A DNA stretch of 64,000 nt from Acidobacteriales bacterium 59-55 (lineage in GTDB: Bacteria > Acidobacteriota > Terriglobia > Terriglobales > Acidobacteriaceae): contig MKSV01000007.1 of assembly GCA_001897435.1 (NCBI GenBank), positions 124,001 to 188,000 of the forward strand, written 5' to 3'. The notes beneath the pieces were generated by a model. That model had not been told where the DNA came from. It ran no database searches and saw only the letters and a list, made by a program, of their open reading frames with translations. Every line of letters starts with the position of its first letter. Positions within the stretch are counted from its first letter, which is position 1. Positions 27,482 through 35,964 of the stretch are shown here, piece by piece. The position numbers and the translations under genes were made by a program.

Positions 27482-28741
27482 ATGGCTTCTGCGACCAAAC
27501 CTAGTCCGAACGCTGCCTCTGTAGCCGGAGCCACAACGGCTCTAGTCCTTCTCACCGCGCTCAATTTCGTCAACTATATTGACCGCTACATCCTGCCCGG
27601 CGTGCAGGAGCAGATTAAGCATGAGTTCCACACCACCGATGCCCAGATCGGCTCGCTCACCCTCTGGTTCATGCTCGCCTACATGTTCACCTCGCCGATC
27701 ACTGGCTGGCTAGGTGACCGTTTTCCGCGCAAGCCCATGATCGTCATCGCCGCCCTCTTTTGGAGCGGCATCAACTTCTTCACCGCTTCGGTCCAGTCTT
27801 ATGACTCGCTCAATCTTCGTCACGCCGCGCTTGGTATCGGTGAGGCCAGCTTCGGGATTTTCGCCCCGGCCATCCTCGCCGACTTCTACCCCGAAGATCA
27901 GCGCAACCGCGTTCTCACGATCTTCAATGTTGCTATTCCTGTGGGCGCAGCGCTGGGTTACCTCATCGGCGGTACGGTAGGAGAGCATCATGGCTGGCGC
28001 ATGTCCTTCATCGTCTCCGCCGTTCCCGGAGTCGTTATCGCTCTGCTGATCGCTCTCTTCATGAAGGAGCCCGCGCGAGGAGCCAGCCAGCGCGAGAAGG
28101 CCAAACTGGAGAAGGATACGGTTCTTACTCTGCTTCGGAACAAGGCCTATCTCGCCTCAATCCTCGGCTATGCTGCGGTCACCTTCTCGCTGGGCGGCAT
28201 CTCGTGGTGGATGCCTTCCTTCCTCCAGCGCGTCGATGGCCGTAGCGAATCTTCCGCCGCCTATGTCATGGGAGCCATCACCGTCGTCACCGGTCTGCTC
28301 GGCACCATCACCGGCGGAACCATCGCGCAGAAGTGGTCGCGCAAGAACTCCAAGGCTCTCTATCTTGTCCCGGCATGGAGCGCTCTGCTCGCCGTGCCTC
28401 CTGCGCTGGTCTGCTTCTTCGGCCCGCGCTCTATGACGTTGCCCGCTCTTGCTGCCGCCGTCTTCCTCATCTTCCTCGGGACCGGTCCAGTCAACGCGGC
28501 GACTGTCAACGCCGTCCGCCCGGAGATTCGCGCCACCGCGCTCGCCGGTCAGCTCTTTATTATCCACGCTCTCGGCGATGCCATCTCTCCGCGTGTCATC
28601 GGCAGCATCAGCGACCGCAGCAACCTCAATACCGGCCTTGGAGCCACTCTCATTACCCTGATCCTTGCGGCCATCATCTTCTTCGTCGGGTCGAGATACG
28701 CTCCCGAGCTTCACTCTTCCGAAGTTCAAGCAGCGGCATGA
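27482..28741 (+). CDS. MFS transporter (spinster-like)
   Basis: A 12-helix major facilitator of about 419 residues. LNFVNYIDRYILPGV in helix 1, the loop 2-3 signature GWLGDRFPRKPMIV, and RHAALGIGEASFGIFAPA in helices 4-5 resemble the spinster/ACS branches of MFS that carry organic anions or sugar derivatives. The substrate is not readable. Its stop overlaps the start of a glycosyltransferase gene (ATGA), so the two are co-translated. No clear ribosome site precedes the chosen ATG; a start nine codons upstream is possible. Confidence 0.87.
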   Translation: MASATKPSPNAASVAGATTALVLLTALNFVNYIDRYILPGVQEQIKHEFHTTDAQIGSLTLWFMLAYMFTSPITGWLGDRFPRKPMIVIAALFWSGINFFTASVQSYDSLNLRHAALGIGEASFGIFAPAILADFYPEDQRNRVLTIFNVAIPVGAALGYLIGGTVGEHHGWRMSFIVSAVPGVVIALLIALFMKEPARGASQREKAKLEKDTVLTLLRNKAYLASILGYAAVTFSLGGISWWMPSFLQRVDGRSESSAAYVMGAITVVTGLLGTITGGTIAQKWSRKNSKALYLVPAWSALLAVPPALVCFFGPRSMTLPALAAAVFLIFLGTGPVNAATVNAVRPEIRATALAGQLFIIHALGDAISPRVIGSISDRSNLNTGLGATLITLILAAIIFFVGSRYAPELHSSEVQAAA

Positions 28742-29907
28742 ACTCCCCGCACTTTCTTCCGTACCTGGCATGGCTGGTAGCCATTGCCTGGGTCTGGAAG
28801 GCCGTCGATGCCGCGCGTGGCCTATCGCTCATCCCCGACATCACCTTGCCGGAATACGATGTGACTCCCGAAGGAGAACCATCGCTCATCGTCATTGTTC
28901 CAGCCCGGAATGAGGCCGTCGACATCGCCGCCTGCCTTCAGTCGCTGCTGCAACAGGACTGCGCCAACCTCCGGATTATCGCCGTCGACGACCGCTCCAC
29001 CGATGCAACCGGCGCGATCATGGAAGCCCTTGCCGCCGAACACCCGGGCAAGCTCCAAGTCCTGCACGTCACCGAACTTCCCTCCGGCTGGCTGGGCAAG
29101 ACGCATGCCATGTCCTTCGCCGCTCATCACGCGACTTCTGACTACCTCCTCTTCACCGATGGCGACATCCTCTTCCGCCCCGATGCTTGTCGCCGCTGTC
29201 TCGCGCAGGCCGTCGCCAGCAATGCCGATCACTTCGTTACGCTTCCTACTCCCACCATTAAGTCTCGCGGCGAAGGGATGCTGCTTGGCTTCCTCCAGGT
29301 CCTCGGTCTTTGGCCAACGCGTCCCTGGCGTGCCGACGATCCCAGTGCAACCCGAGACTTCGTCGGCATCGGAGCCTTCTGTCTTTTACGTGCCTCAGCC
29401 TATCGACAGCTTGGCGGCTTCGAAGCCTTCCGCATGGAGATCCTCGAAGACCTGACGCTTGCTCGCCGCGTCAAACTGATGGGCCTGCGACAGCGCGTCG
29501 CTGTCTCCCCCGGTCTCATTCGGGTACATTGGGCTCCGGGAGCTTTAGGAGTGGTTGGGGTGATGACGAAGAATCTCTTCGCCGTCTTCCGCTTCCATAT
29601 CTCATTTCTGCTGATCGCCTGCGCATGGATAGCTCTCTTCTACCTTGCCCCAATCGCATTTCTGGCATGGTCCGCGACTCGTATTCCTGCCATCATCACC
29701 CTCGCAGCCATTTTCCTGCTCTATCGCCTCGCTGGACGCCTCAGCGGAATTTCGACCTGGTATGCGACCCTCTTCCCGGTGAGTGCGGCTCTCTTCCTCT
29801 ACGGTTTGCTGCGCTCCATGGTCATCACGCTCACGCAGGGAGGAGTCACCTGGCGTGGCACTTTCTATCCGCTGGCCGAACTCCGCAGCAAAAAGCCTCT
29901 CAGCTAA
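28738..29907 (+). CDS. Membrane-anchored family 2 glycosyltransferase (HpnB-like)
   Basis: A 389-residue protein. An N-terminal membrane helix (FLPYLAWLVAIAWVWK) is followed by a GT-A catalytic domain: VIVPARNEAVDI, AVDDRSTDATG, the DxD site in LFTDGDILF, and LEDLTLARRVK. Two to three C-terminal hydrophobic helices complete the layout seen in HpnB, the hopanoid-associated transferase. The acceptor is unknown. It overlaps the MFS gene by four bases and ends inside a bidirectional terminator. I start at 28738; the much longer upstream frame lies antisense-like over the MFS gene and is not coding. Confidence 0.85.
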   Translation: MNSPHFLPYLAWLVAIAWVWKAVDAARGLSLIPDITLPEYDVTPEGEPSLIVIVPARNEAVDIAACLQSLLQQDCANLRIIAVDDRSTDATGAIMEALAAEHPGKLQVLHVTELPSGWLGKTHAMSFAAHHATSDYLLFTDGDILFRPDACRRCLAQAVASNADHFVTLPTPTIKSRGEGMLLGFLQVLGLWPTRPWRADDPSATRDFVGIGAFCLLRASAYRQLGGFEAFRMEILEDLTLARRVKLMGLRQRVAVSPGLIRVHWAPGALGVVGVMTKNLFAVFRFHISFLLIACAWIALFYLAPIAFLAWSATRIPAIITLAAIFLLYRLAGRLSGISTWYATLFPVSAALFLYGLLRSMVITLTQGGVTWRGTFYPLAELRSKKPLS

Positions 29908-29918
29908 GAGAGGCTCTT
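29894..29918. terminator. Bidirectional terminator between convergent genes
   Basis: AGCCTCTC and GAGAGGCT form an eight-pair stem. It is flanked by AAAA on the left (a T-run for the minus-strand ispG transcript) and CTTT on the right. The glycosyltransferase stop codon lies in the loop. Confidence 0.75.
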
Positions 29919-29939
29919 TGAATCGGAGATGAGGAGGAG

Positions 29940-31172
29940 TTAAACTTCGACCAGAACCTTGCCATACCGCTTCTCGACGTACTCATCCAGAATGACCTGA
30001 AACTCTTCGACGATACGGTCGCCTTTGAGTGTCGTGAACAGCTTCCCATCCACATACACCGGAGCCTTCGGCTCTTCAAACGTTCCCGGCAGCGAGATCC
30101 CAATGTTCGCGTGTTTCGACTCGCCCGGCCCATTCACGATGCAGCCCATCACGGCCAGCTTTAGCTCTTCTACGCCGGGGTAGACCTTCTTCCACTCCGG
30201 CATCTGCGCAACAAGGTATCCCTGAATTCGCTCTGCAAGTTCCTGGAAGTAGGTCGAAGTCGTTCGGCCGCAGCCGGGGCAACTGGTCACCTGCGGCATG
30301 AAGCTGCGAATACCCAGCGATTGCAGGATCTGCTGTGCGCATCGCACCTCTTCGCTGCGGTCGCCTCCCGGAGTCGGCGTCAGGCTCACCCGGATGGTGT
30401 CTCCAATTCCGGCCAGCAGCAAAGGCGCAAGCCCAGCGGTGGAGGCCACAACGCCTTTCATTCCCATCCCGGCTTCGGTCAGGCCAAGATGCAGGGCATA
30501 GTCGCAACGCCCGGCTAACTCCGTATAGACATCAATCAGGTCGCGAACGCCCGAGACCTTCGCGCTGAGGATGATCTGGTCGCGCCGCAGACCGTACCGC
30601 TCCGCCGCCGCTCCATTGTCCAGTGCCGAGACGACCATCGCCTCCATCATCACGTCGCGCGCGGGCAGGGGATCGGTGAGCTTCGAGTTCTCGTCCATCA
30701 TCCTGGTCAGCAGCGCCTGGTCGAGCGATCCCCAGTTGACACCGATTCGTACCGGCTTCTGATGCTTGACCGCGACCTCGACCATGGTGCGGAAGTTGTC
30801 GTCGTCCTTGCGGCCGATGGAGCAGTTGCCGGGGTTGATCCTGTACTTGGCCAGCGCCTCGGCGGTATCGGGGTACTTGGCCAGCAACTGGTGCCCGTTG
30901 TAGTGGAAGTCCCCGATGATCGGCGTCGTCCAGCCCTTCTTCGCGATGCCTTCGACGATGTAGGGAACTGCCTTGGCCGCCTCGTCGTTATTGACGGTCA
31001 CCCTCACCATCTCGGAGCCTGCCCGCGCCAGTGCCGCGACCTGTTGTACGGTCGATTCAACGTCCGCCGTGTCCGTGTTGGTCATCGACTGCACTACGAC
31101 CGGCGCATCCGAGCCAACGCGAATTCCGCCGATATTTACCGTTACCGCACGCCGACGCTGTATCTCTGGCAT
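29940..31172 (-). CDS. ispG: 4-hydroxy-3-methylbut-2-enyl diphosphate synthase (flavodoxin/ferredoxin)
   Basis: A 410-residue iron-sulfur enzyme of the MEP pathway that converts MEcPP to HMBPP for isoprenoids. The TIM-barrel part opens with [18 protein letters not shown] and ends in a 4Fe-4S domain with CPGCGRTT and [10 protein letters not shown], where the cluster cysteines and the glutamate ligand sit. The start at 31172 has GGAG five bases before an ATG. The frame stays open for another 65 codons upstream, through the opposite-strand tRNA gene, but that part has no IspG character. Confidence 0.95.
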   Translation of the reverse strand: MPEIQRRRAVTVNIGGIRVGSDAPVVVQSMTNTDTADVESTVQQVAALARAGSEMVRVTVNNDEAAKAVPYIVEGIAKKGWTTPIIGDFHYNGHQLLAKYPDTAEALAKYRINPGNCSIGRKDDDNFRTMVEVAVKHQKPVRIGVNWGSLDQALLTRMMDENSKLTDPLPARDVMMEAMVVSALDNGAAAERYGLRRDQIILSAKVSGVRDLIDVYTELAGRCDYALHLGLTEAGMGMKGVVASTAGLAPLLLAGIGDTIRVSLTPTPGGDRSEEVRCAQQILQSLGIRSFMPQVTSCPGCGRTTSTYFQELAERIQGYLVAQMPEWKKVYPGVEELKLAVMGCIVNGPGESKHANIGISLPGTFEEPKAPVYVDGKLFTTLKGDRIVEEFQVILDEYVEKRYGKVLVEV

Positions 31173-31289
31173 AAATTCTCCATCTACAAGTTTATCATCG
31201 GACCGTGCCAAAACCTCGCGATACACTGTCATAGCGATACGCATCGCGATCCTCCGAGGATCGGTTGCCTTCTGTACTGCCTCCATCTT

Positions 31290-31366
31290 GGCCCGGTAGC
31301 TCAGTTGCATAGAGCAGCGCACTCCTAACGCGAAGGTCGCAGGTTGGACTCCTGCCCGGGCCACCA
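31290..31366 (+). tRNA. tRNA-Arg (anticodon CCT) with swapped 19/56 pair
   Basis: A 77-base cloverleaf with encoded CCA. The acceptor stem GGCCCGG/CCGGGCC, D-stem GCTC/GAGC and T-stem GCAGG/CCTGC are perfect. The anticodon loop is CTCCTAA (anticodon CCT, reading AGG). Two features are odd. The D-loop AGTTGCATA has C at position 19 and the T-loop TTGGACT has G at 56, so the nearly universal G19-C56 tertiary pair is reversed. The anticodon stem (GCGCA/CGCGA) has non-Watson-Crick ends (G27-A43, A31-C39). It is otherwise a normal gene, lying opposite the ispG leader. Confidence 0.85.
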
Positions 31367-31409
31367 ACTACCCCCTGACAATTGAATTAGATAGCGGGCT
31401 GGCGAGGAT

Positions 31410-33506
31410 CTATCGAATGGAAACGCCCGACGGCATCAGGAAAGCGATGGGCCACTGTTCCTGCCCCTGGCTTACCAGCGCGGCCCAGTCTAACGTGGTG
31501 CCAGTGCTTGCCGGCAATATCTTTACAGTGGGATCGATCTGCTGAAATCGAATCGCCAGAGCATGAGCCTCGCCGGTTGCGGCAAGCGTCAGTGGTAGAT
31601 GTGTCTGTCGATTCCGGCTACGGATGAAGAGTTCGGCAATTTTGATATCGTCCATCATCTGCAGAAAATAGGGTCGTCCGGTCAGCAAGGAATTGTAGAC
31701 GTAATCGGCCAGCACGCTCGACAGAGGACTGACGTAAGCCTGATGGATGTCACCTTTGACGAGGTCCGGATCGTCCGAGGACCGAGCACGGTAGTTCATG
31801 CGGTTTTCGCCCAATCCGCGAAAGTCTAACGAATAGACTTCGTAACCGCCGTTCAGCAGTCGAGCTATCTGCGGCCAATCTTTGTCAGTAGCTTTGCCGT
31901 CGGAGTTGAACCAAAGCGCAATCCCCTTGGTAGAGCTCTTGTCGGTGTAAAAGTGGAGCAACGGCATCTGCAGGTAAGTGCTGTGGTGAAGCACATAGCG
32001 GTCGATATGCACCGCGCCTGCCGTGCTCGTTCCGCGAGCCTCCCAGCGCAGTTCCCGCTCCGGGGCAGAGCCTTCATAGCGACTGACCGCCCAGGTATCA
32101 ATCGCGGGGTTCTGCTCGCTGCGGTAGAGTTCGGCCAGCGTTTTATGGGAGAAGTGCGAGGTTTCGGCGGCATATTTTGCGATCAAGCGAAGCAGAGGCT
32201 TGGCATGGGGATAGTCGACCGAGACCTGACCGCTCTTTGTTACCAGCAACTCCGCATCGGGGAAAGGAGTGACCGCGGGAAGACCGTGCCGCACCGGCAT
32301 GTGGTTGAAGCGGTCAAGAAAGGTCAGGGCCGCTTCCTGATTTTTCAGCGAGTATTGATGCTCGTTGTAGCTCTCGGCGAAGCCGATGCGGTCGCCGTGC
32401 CCGAAGCGCTCGTAAAAGGTACGGACTTCGGCGTACGACTTGTGTGCGCCCTGCACCGGGAAGAAGTCGAGCGCGGCAGTTGCCACCATCACCGCGCGCG
32501 GGTACATCATCAGCAAAAGTCCGGCGTGATCGACTCCCTTCGAAATGGAGCCGTAGAGATCCTGTTCGGGATCGCTGTCGGGATCGACGAAGATGCGGTT
32601 TTCGACCCGCATAGGGAGCGCGGTGATATAGCAGGAGGGAATAATGACCTTGATGCGTTCGTCCAGCGCGCCCAGTAGGGCGGTCTGGAAGCCACCGCCG
32701 CTGCTGCCCGTAAGGCTGATTCGTTGGGCATCGACGTCCGGTCGGGTGAGCAGGTAGTCCACGGCGCGGATGCCGTCCCAGACCTCCCACCGGGCGAGGT
32801 TCGCTCCGGCAAGGTAGGCAAGATTTCCCAGTACGGCGTGTTCCGCGCAGATCAGGTTGTAACGGCTCTTCTTCGTCTTCGCATCCCAGAATTGGCTGCG
32901 CTCACCCTGGCCGACGGGGTCCCAACTGATAACGAGGTAGCCGCGTTCGACCAGCCTCTCGCAGATGTCCTGATAATAGATCTTTCCCTTGGGCGAGTGA
33001 CCTGCCGCCACAAGGACGGCGGGGTGCACCTTGGCACCGTTCTCGGGCACGTAGACGAGAGCCGTAACGTAGAAACCGGGGAGGCTCTGATAGAGGAGCT
33101 TTTCGACATGGAAACCCTTACCCGATACCCGGCCCGTGATGGTGGCGTGCAGATCGGTCTTCTCCGCGGGAAGGCCGCCGATCATCTCCAGCAGGGATGC
33201 CTTTAGCTCGGAGCGCAGATGGAGAAGATCGGCCTCGCTCCTGACTTCTGACCAGCGGGCCCGCCGGAGCGCATCCTGATGCCAGGCAAGGTTGGTTTGA
33301 TAGAGCAGGTAAGGCGTGATCTGCGGGCCTTCGGGGTCCGGTGGTGCCAGAACGCGGAAGTCTTCAGCCGGAGGTGCGTCCTGCTGCAACAGGGAGCCCG
33401 GCCCCTGAGGCTGCTGAACAGTCTGTGCGTTGGCAGCCGGGAGTGGAAGGGAGGTAATTCCAGAAGCAGCGACAGCAAGGCAAACGAGACTCTTCAAACT
33501 GAACAT
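31410..33506 (-). CDS. Large secreted alpha/beta hydrolase (acetyl-xylan-esterase-like)
   Basis: A 698-residue exported hydrolase with a signal peptide (residues 1-27, ending near ANAQT). The core resembles AXE1-type esterases: HPAVLVAAGHSPKGK, YLVISWDPVGQGERS, the nucleophile elbow LTGSSGGGFQ, and an acid/His pair likely further on (RFGHGDRIGF is a candidate). A second hydrolase-like segment follows (GGYEVYSLDFRGLGENR), so it may be a two-domain protein. Such enzymes remove acetyl or other acyl groups from hemicellulose. AGGAGATAGGG precedes the start. Confidence 0.8.
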   Translation of the reverse strand: MFSLKSLVCLAVAASGITSLPLPAANAQTVQQPQGPGSLLQQDAPPAEDFRVLAPPDPEGPQITPYLLYQTNLAWHQDALRRARWSEVRSEADLLHLRSELKASLLEMIGGLPAEKTDLHATITGRVSGKGFHVEKLLYQSLPGFYVTALVYVPENGAKVHPAVLVAAGHSPKGKIYYQDICERLVERGYLVISWDPVGQGERSQFWDAKTKKSRYNLICAEHAVLGNLAYLAGANLARWEVWDGIRAVDYLLTRPDVDAQRISLTGSSGGGFQTALLGALDERIKVIIPSCYITALPMRVENRIFVDPDSDPEQDLYGSISKGVDHAGLLLMMYPRAVMVATAALDFFPVQGAHKSYAEVRTFYERFGHGDRIGFAESYNEHQYSLKNQEAALTFLDRFNHMPVRHGLPAVTPFPDAELLVTKSGQVSVDYPHAKPLLRLIAKYAAETSHFSHKTLAELYRSEQNPAIDTWAVSRYEGSAPERELRWEARGTSTAGAVHIDRYVLHHSTYLQMPLLHFYTDKSSTKGIALWFNSDGKATDKDWPQIARLLNGGYEVYSLDFRGLGENRMNYRARSSDDPDLVKGDIHQAYVSPLSSVLADYVYNSLLTGRPYFLQMMDDIKIAELFIRSRNRQTHLPLTLAATGEAHALAIRFQQIDPTVKILPASTGTTLDWAALVSQGQEQWPIAFLMPSGVSIR

Positions 33507-33548
33507 TCCCTATCTCCTATGGACCCGTTCCGGGCAGAGCACCATGAT

Positions 33549-33575
33549 ACTTTCTTTTATTATCTTTTTATTACG
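33549..33575. promoter_or_regulatory. T-rich operator-like site between divergent genes
   Basis: The short region between the esterase and nagB starts contains CTTTCTTTTATTATC followed by TTTTTATTACG. The CTTTCTTTTATT core resembles sites upstream of several other genes in the region (23.65, 35.8, 43.4, 53.5 and 63.0 kb). Assignment to a regulator is inference. Confidence 0.4.
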
Positions 33576-33621
33576 ATTAGTTTAGAATAATTTCCCTGAA
33601 GCAAAATCCCACGGAGTGAAC

Positions 33622-34380
33622 ATGATTATCAAAATATTTCCATCCAAAGCTGCGCTGGCACAGGAAGCGGCCAATCAGGCGGCTGCCACTATTCGCGACG
33701 CCATCGCACAGCGCGGCGAGGCGCGCATCATTGCGGCTACCGGCGCTTCGCAGTTCGAGTTTCTCGATGCGCTTACCAAGGTCTCCGGTATCGACTGGAA
33801 GCGCGTGGAGATGTTTCACCTCGACGAGTATGTCGGCGTCACCGAGGAGAATCCAGCCAGCTTCTGCAAATATCTGAGAGAGCGCCTGATCGATAAAGTC
33901 GGCATCGGAAAGTACCATCTGCTCGATGGAACGCAGCCTCCGGCGGAGGTTATTGCACGTGTAAGCGCCGAGATTCGCAAGGCTCCCATCGATATTGCAT
34001 TTGCGGGCGTAGGAGAGAATGGGCATCTCGCATTTAATGATCCGCCGGCAGACTTCGACACTGAAGAGGCGTATATCGTTGCCGATCTGGACGAGGATTG
34101 CCGCAGGCAGCAGCTTGGCGAGGGCTGGTTTCCGACGCTGGCGGACGTTCCCCGGCAGGCGCTCTCCATGTCGGTCAAGCAATTGATGAAGGCAAAGCAG
34201 ATTATCGTGATTGCTCCGGATGCACGAAAGGCGAAGGCTATCAAGGCCTGCTTCGAAGGCGGTGTCAGTCCGTCGGCTCCGTCGTCGATCCTGCAGCGTC
34301 ATGCGGATACGACGATCTACCTGGATAAAGAATCGGCGGCGCTGCTTTCTCCAGCGGCGATCGAAAAGTATAGCGGCTGA
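33622..34380 (+). CDS. nagB: Glucosamine-6-phosphate deaminase
   Basis: A 252-residue NagB/SIS-unrelated Rossmann-fold isomerase that converts glucosamine-6-phosphate to fructose-6-phosphate and ammonia, the entry of amino sugars into glycolysis. MFHLDEYVGV holds the catalytic acid region and FAGVGENGHLAFNDPP is the family signature. The phosphate-binding loop is AATGASQFEFL; SQ(FL)E is usual there, so the match is close. GGAG lies five bases before the ATG. It is divergent from the large esterase. Confidence 0.92.
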   Translation: MIIKIFPSKAALAQEAANQAAATIRDAIAQRGEARIIAATGASQFEFLDALTKVSGIDWKRVEMFHLDEYVGVTEENPASFCKYLRERLIDKVGIGKYHLLDGTQPPAEVIARVSAEIRKAPIDIAFAGVGENGHLAFNDPPADFDTEEAYIVADLDEDCRRQQLGEGWFPTLADVPRQALSMSVKQLMKAKQIIVIAPDARKAKAIKACFEGGVSPSAPSSILQRHADTTIYLDKESAALLSPAAIEKYSG

Positions 34381-34428
34381 AGCTGTAAGCTCCGGGGAGC
34401 GGACGCAATCTACTCCTCGGAGAAGCCG

Positions 34429-35784
34429 TTAGCGAGTGGCGAGCACAGCTTTCAGCCACAGGTACGCCATCAGCCGGTGATAAGGCTCAGTCCTGTGAAT
34501 CCCGTCCATGCAGGGGAAGGATGCATGGTTTGGCGCGGCATCGAGAATGGCGCGGGCCGGCAGGATCTCGACTCCCAGGCCTTTGGCAAGCGCGTCCGTC
34601 TGCGGTGGAGTGGGCTCGCCTGGGGTGATGGGGTCTTCCACGTCATCGAACATGAGGACACGAGCGCCGGCAGCGCGGAAGCCCTTGGCCATGGCCTTGA
34701 GGGCCTCTTCATCGGCAGGTCCCCGGTCAGTCAGGACGAGAAGCACAACATCAGGCTTCCACGCCAGAGTGTCGGCATAGTAGTTGCGGTAAGCCCGGGA
34801 GTACGTCAGGCCGCCGGCCGACCACTGCCGAAACTGCACTCGCGGGTTTTCCTGCGCGAACATCGTGGTCACGATGGGGACAAAGGATGAGGGCGAAGAC
34901 CAGTGCTGATCCATGGTGAAGGAGTGGCCGATGATAGCGATCTTCTCTGCCGGCATGGCCTTCATCGCCGGAATGAGCTTGGCAATCTTCGGTTCAGCCA
35001 GCAACTCTTTGGCGACCGTATTCCTGTCCCGGATGTGCAGATTCTTTTCGCCCCAGTTCCAGATCTTGCGCCCGGCGATCTGCCACGCCGGCACGGAGAG
35101 ATCGACTGGGGAGGCGCAGGACTTGCCCGCCAGCTTGTGTGCCGCTGCAAGGAAATCCGCATCGCTGCCCGGCAACCCAAGCTGGCCTACATACACCGGC
35201 AGTTTGAGCGCTATGTAAAAGCGGTAGAGATCCTGCAAAAGGTCTCCATCGCGCTCCAGTTCGAGGACTGTTTGATAGAGATTTGCGACAGAGCGGATTT
35301 TTTCTCTGGGTTGTCCTGGCGCTTCCGTCTCCAGGTAACGCGTGAAGACGTTGACGGGGAGATCGGGCGACAGCGTCAGCCCGGCATTGAGCAAGGGCTC
35401 CAGGTCTTTGGAGGGATCGAAGGTGTTGTGAGCTTGGTTAGCCCATTGCACCACCTGGGCTGTCGGTTCAGCCAGCAGGGATTTCTGGTGTTCGACCAGC
35501 TTCTGCAAGGTGGCTGCGTCGGGGACGGTCTCCGGATAACATACGCTCGGCGCACTGCCTGCCTTCCGTGCGAGCATGATCTGGTAGGCCTGAACGGCGA
35601 TGATATTTGCCTCGACCAGTTGCGCACGCCGCGAAAGGGAAGACTGTTTGTCCGGCGATGGTGAACTCAGCGATCTCGCGGCAGCCGAGGATGCACCCGG
35701 CAGGCACGCAATGATCACTACGATTGCGGCAGATCGAAGAGAATGGCGGACATCTGCTGATTTAATTCGATTCTGTAGCTTCAT
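34429..35784 (-). CDS. Secreted SGNH/GDSL-type hydrolase with an N-terminal helical domain
   Basis: A 451-residue exported protein (signal LRSAAIVVIIACLPGASSA). The first 250 residues are mostly helical and unrecognised. The last 200 look like an SGNH esterase: IAIIGHSFTMD carries the block I Ser, DVVLLVLTDRGPADEE lies in the middle, and CMDGIHRTEPYH supplies the DxxH pair. Such enzymes deacylate sugars or lipids; the substrate is unknown. GAGGA lies six bases before the ATG. It converges with nagB. Confidence 0.72.
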   Translation of the reverse strand: MKLQNRIKSADVRHSLRSAAIVVIIACLPGASSAAARSLSSPSPDKQSSLSRRAQLVEANIIAVQAYQIMLARKAGSAPSVCYPETVPDAATLQKLVEHQKSLLAEPTAQVVQWANQAHNTFDPSKDLEPLLNAGLTLSPDLPVNVFTRYLETEAPGQPREKIRSVANLYQTVLELERDGDLLQDLYRFYIALKLPVYVGQLGLPGSDADFLAAAHKLAGKSCASPVDLSVPAWQIAGRKIWNWGEKNLHIRDRNTVAKELLAEPKIAKLIPAMKAMPAEKIAIIGHSFTMDQHWSSPSSFVPIVTTMFAQENPRVQFRQWSAGGLTYSRAYRNYYADTLAWKPDVVLLVLTDRGPADEEALKAMAKGFRAAGARVLMFDDVEDPITPGEPTPPQTDALAKGLGVEILPARAILDAAPNHASFPCMDGIHRTEPYHRLMAYLWLKAVLATR

Positions 35785-35833
35785 GAGTTGTCCTCGGGCC
35801 TGTGCGGGGATTGACAAAACAGGTAGACTTGAC

Positions 35834-35877
35834 GGAAAGTAAGCAAAAGAAATTTATCACAATAAAAAATAACAAAG
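35834..35877. promoter_or_regulatory. A-rich operator-like region between divergent genes
   Basis: GGAAAGTAAGCAAAAGAAAT and then AATAAAAAATAACAAAG lie between the SGNH gene and the DUF5107/TPR gene. The reverse strand reads TTTCTTTTGCTTACTTTCC, close to the other CTTWCTTTT-type sites of this region. Confidence 0.4.
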
Positions 35878-35964
35878 CAATGCGATTGATAGATAACCGG
35901 TCATTCTGATGGATGGTCCTGTTGCCGCTGAATTCTAAGCGGGCGTAATGACGAAGTGAGGTCT

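Noticed and set aside
28333..28737. Upstream extension of the glycosyltransferase gene
   Set aside because: It lies within the MFS gene in another frame and is Arg/Ser-rich; the ATG at 28738 overlapping the MFS stop explains the start.
31173..31367. N-terminal extension of ispG through the tRNA gene
   Set aside because: The extension would run antisense through the tRNA, has no IspG similarity, and a good ribosome site precedes the ATG at 31172.
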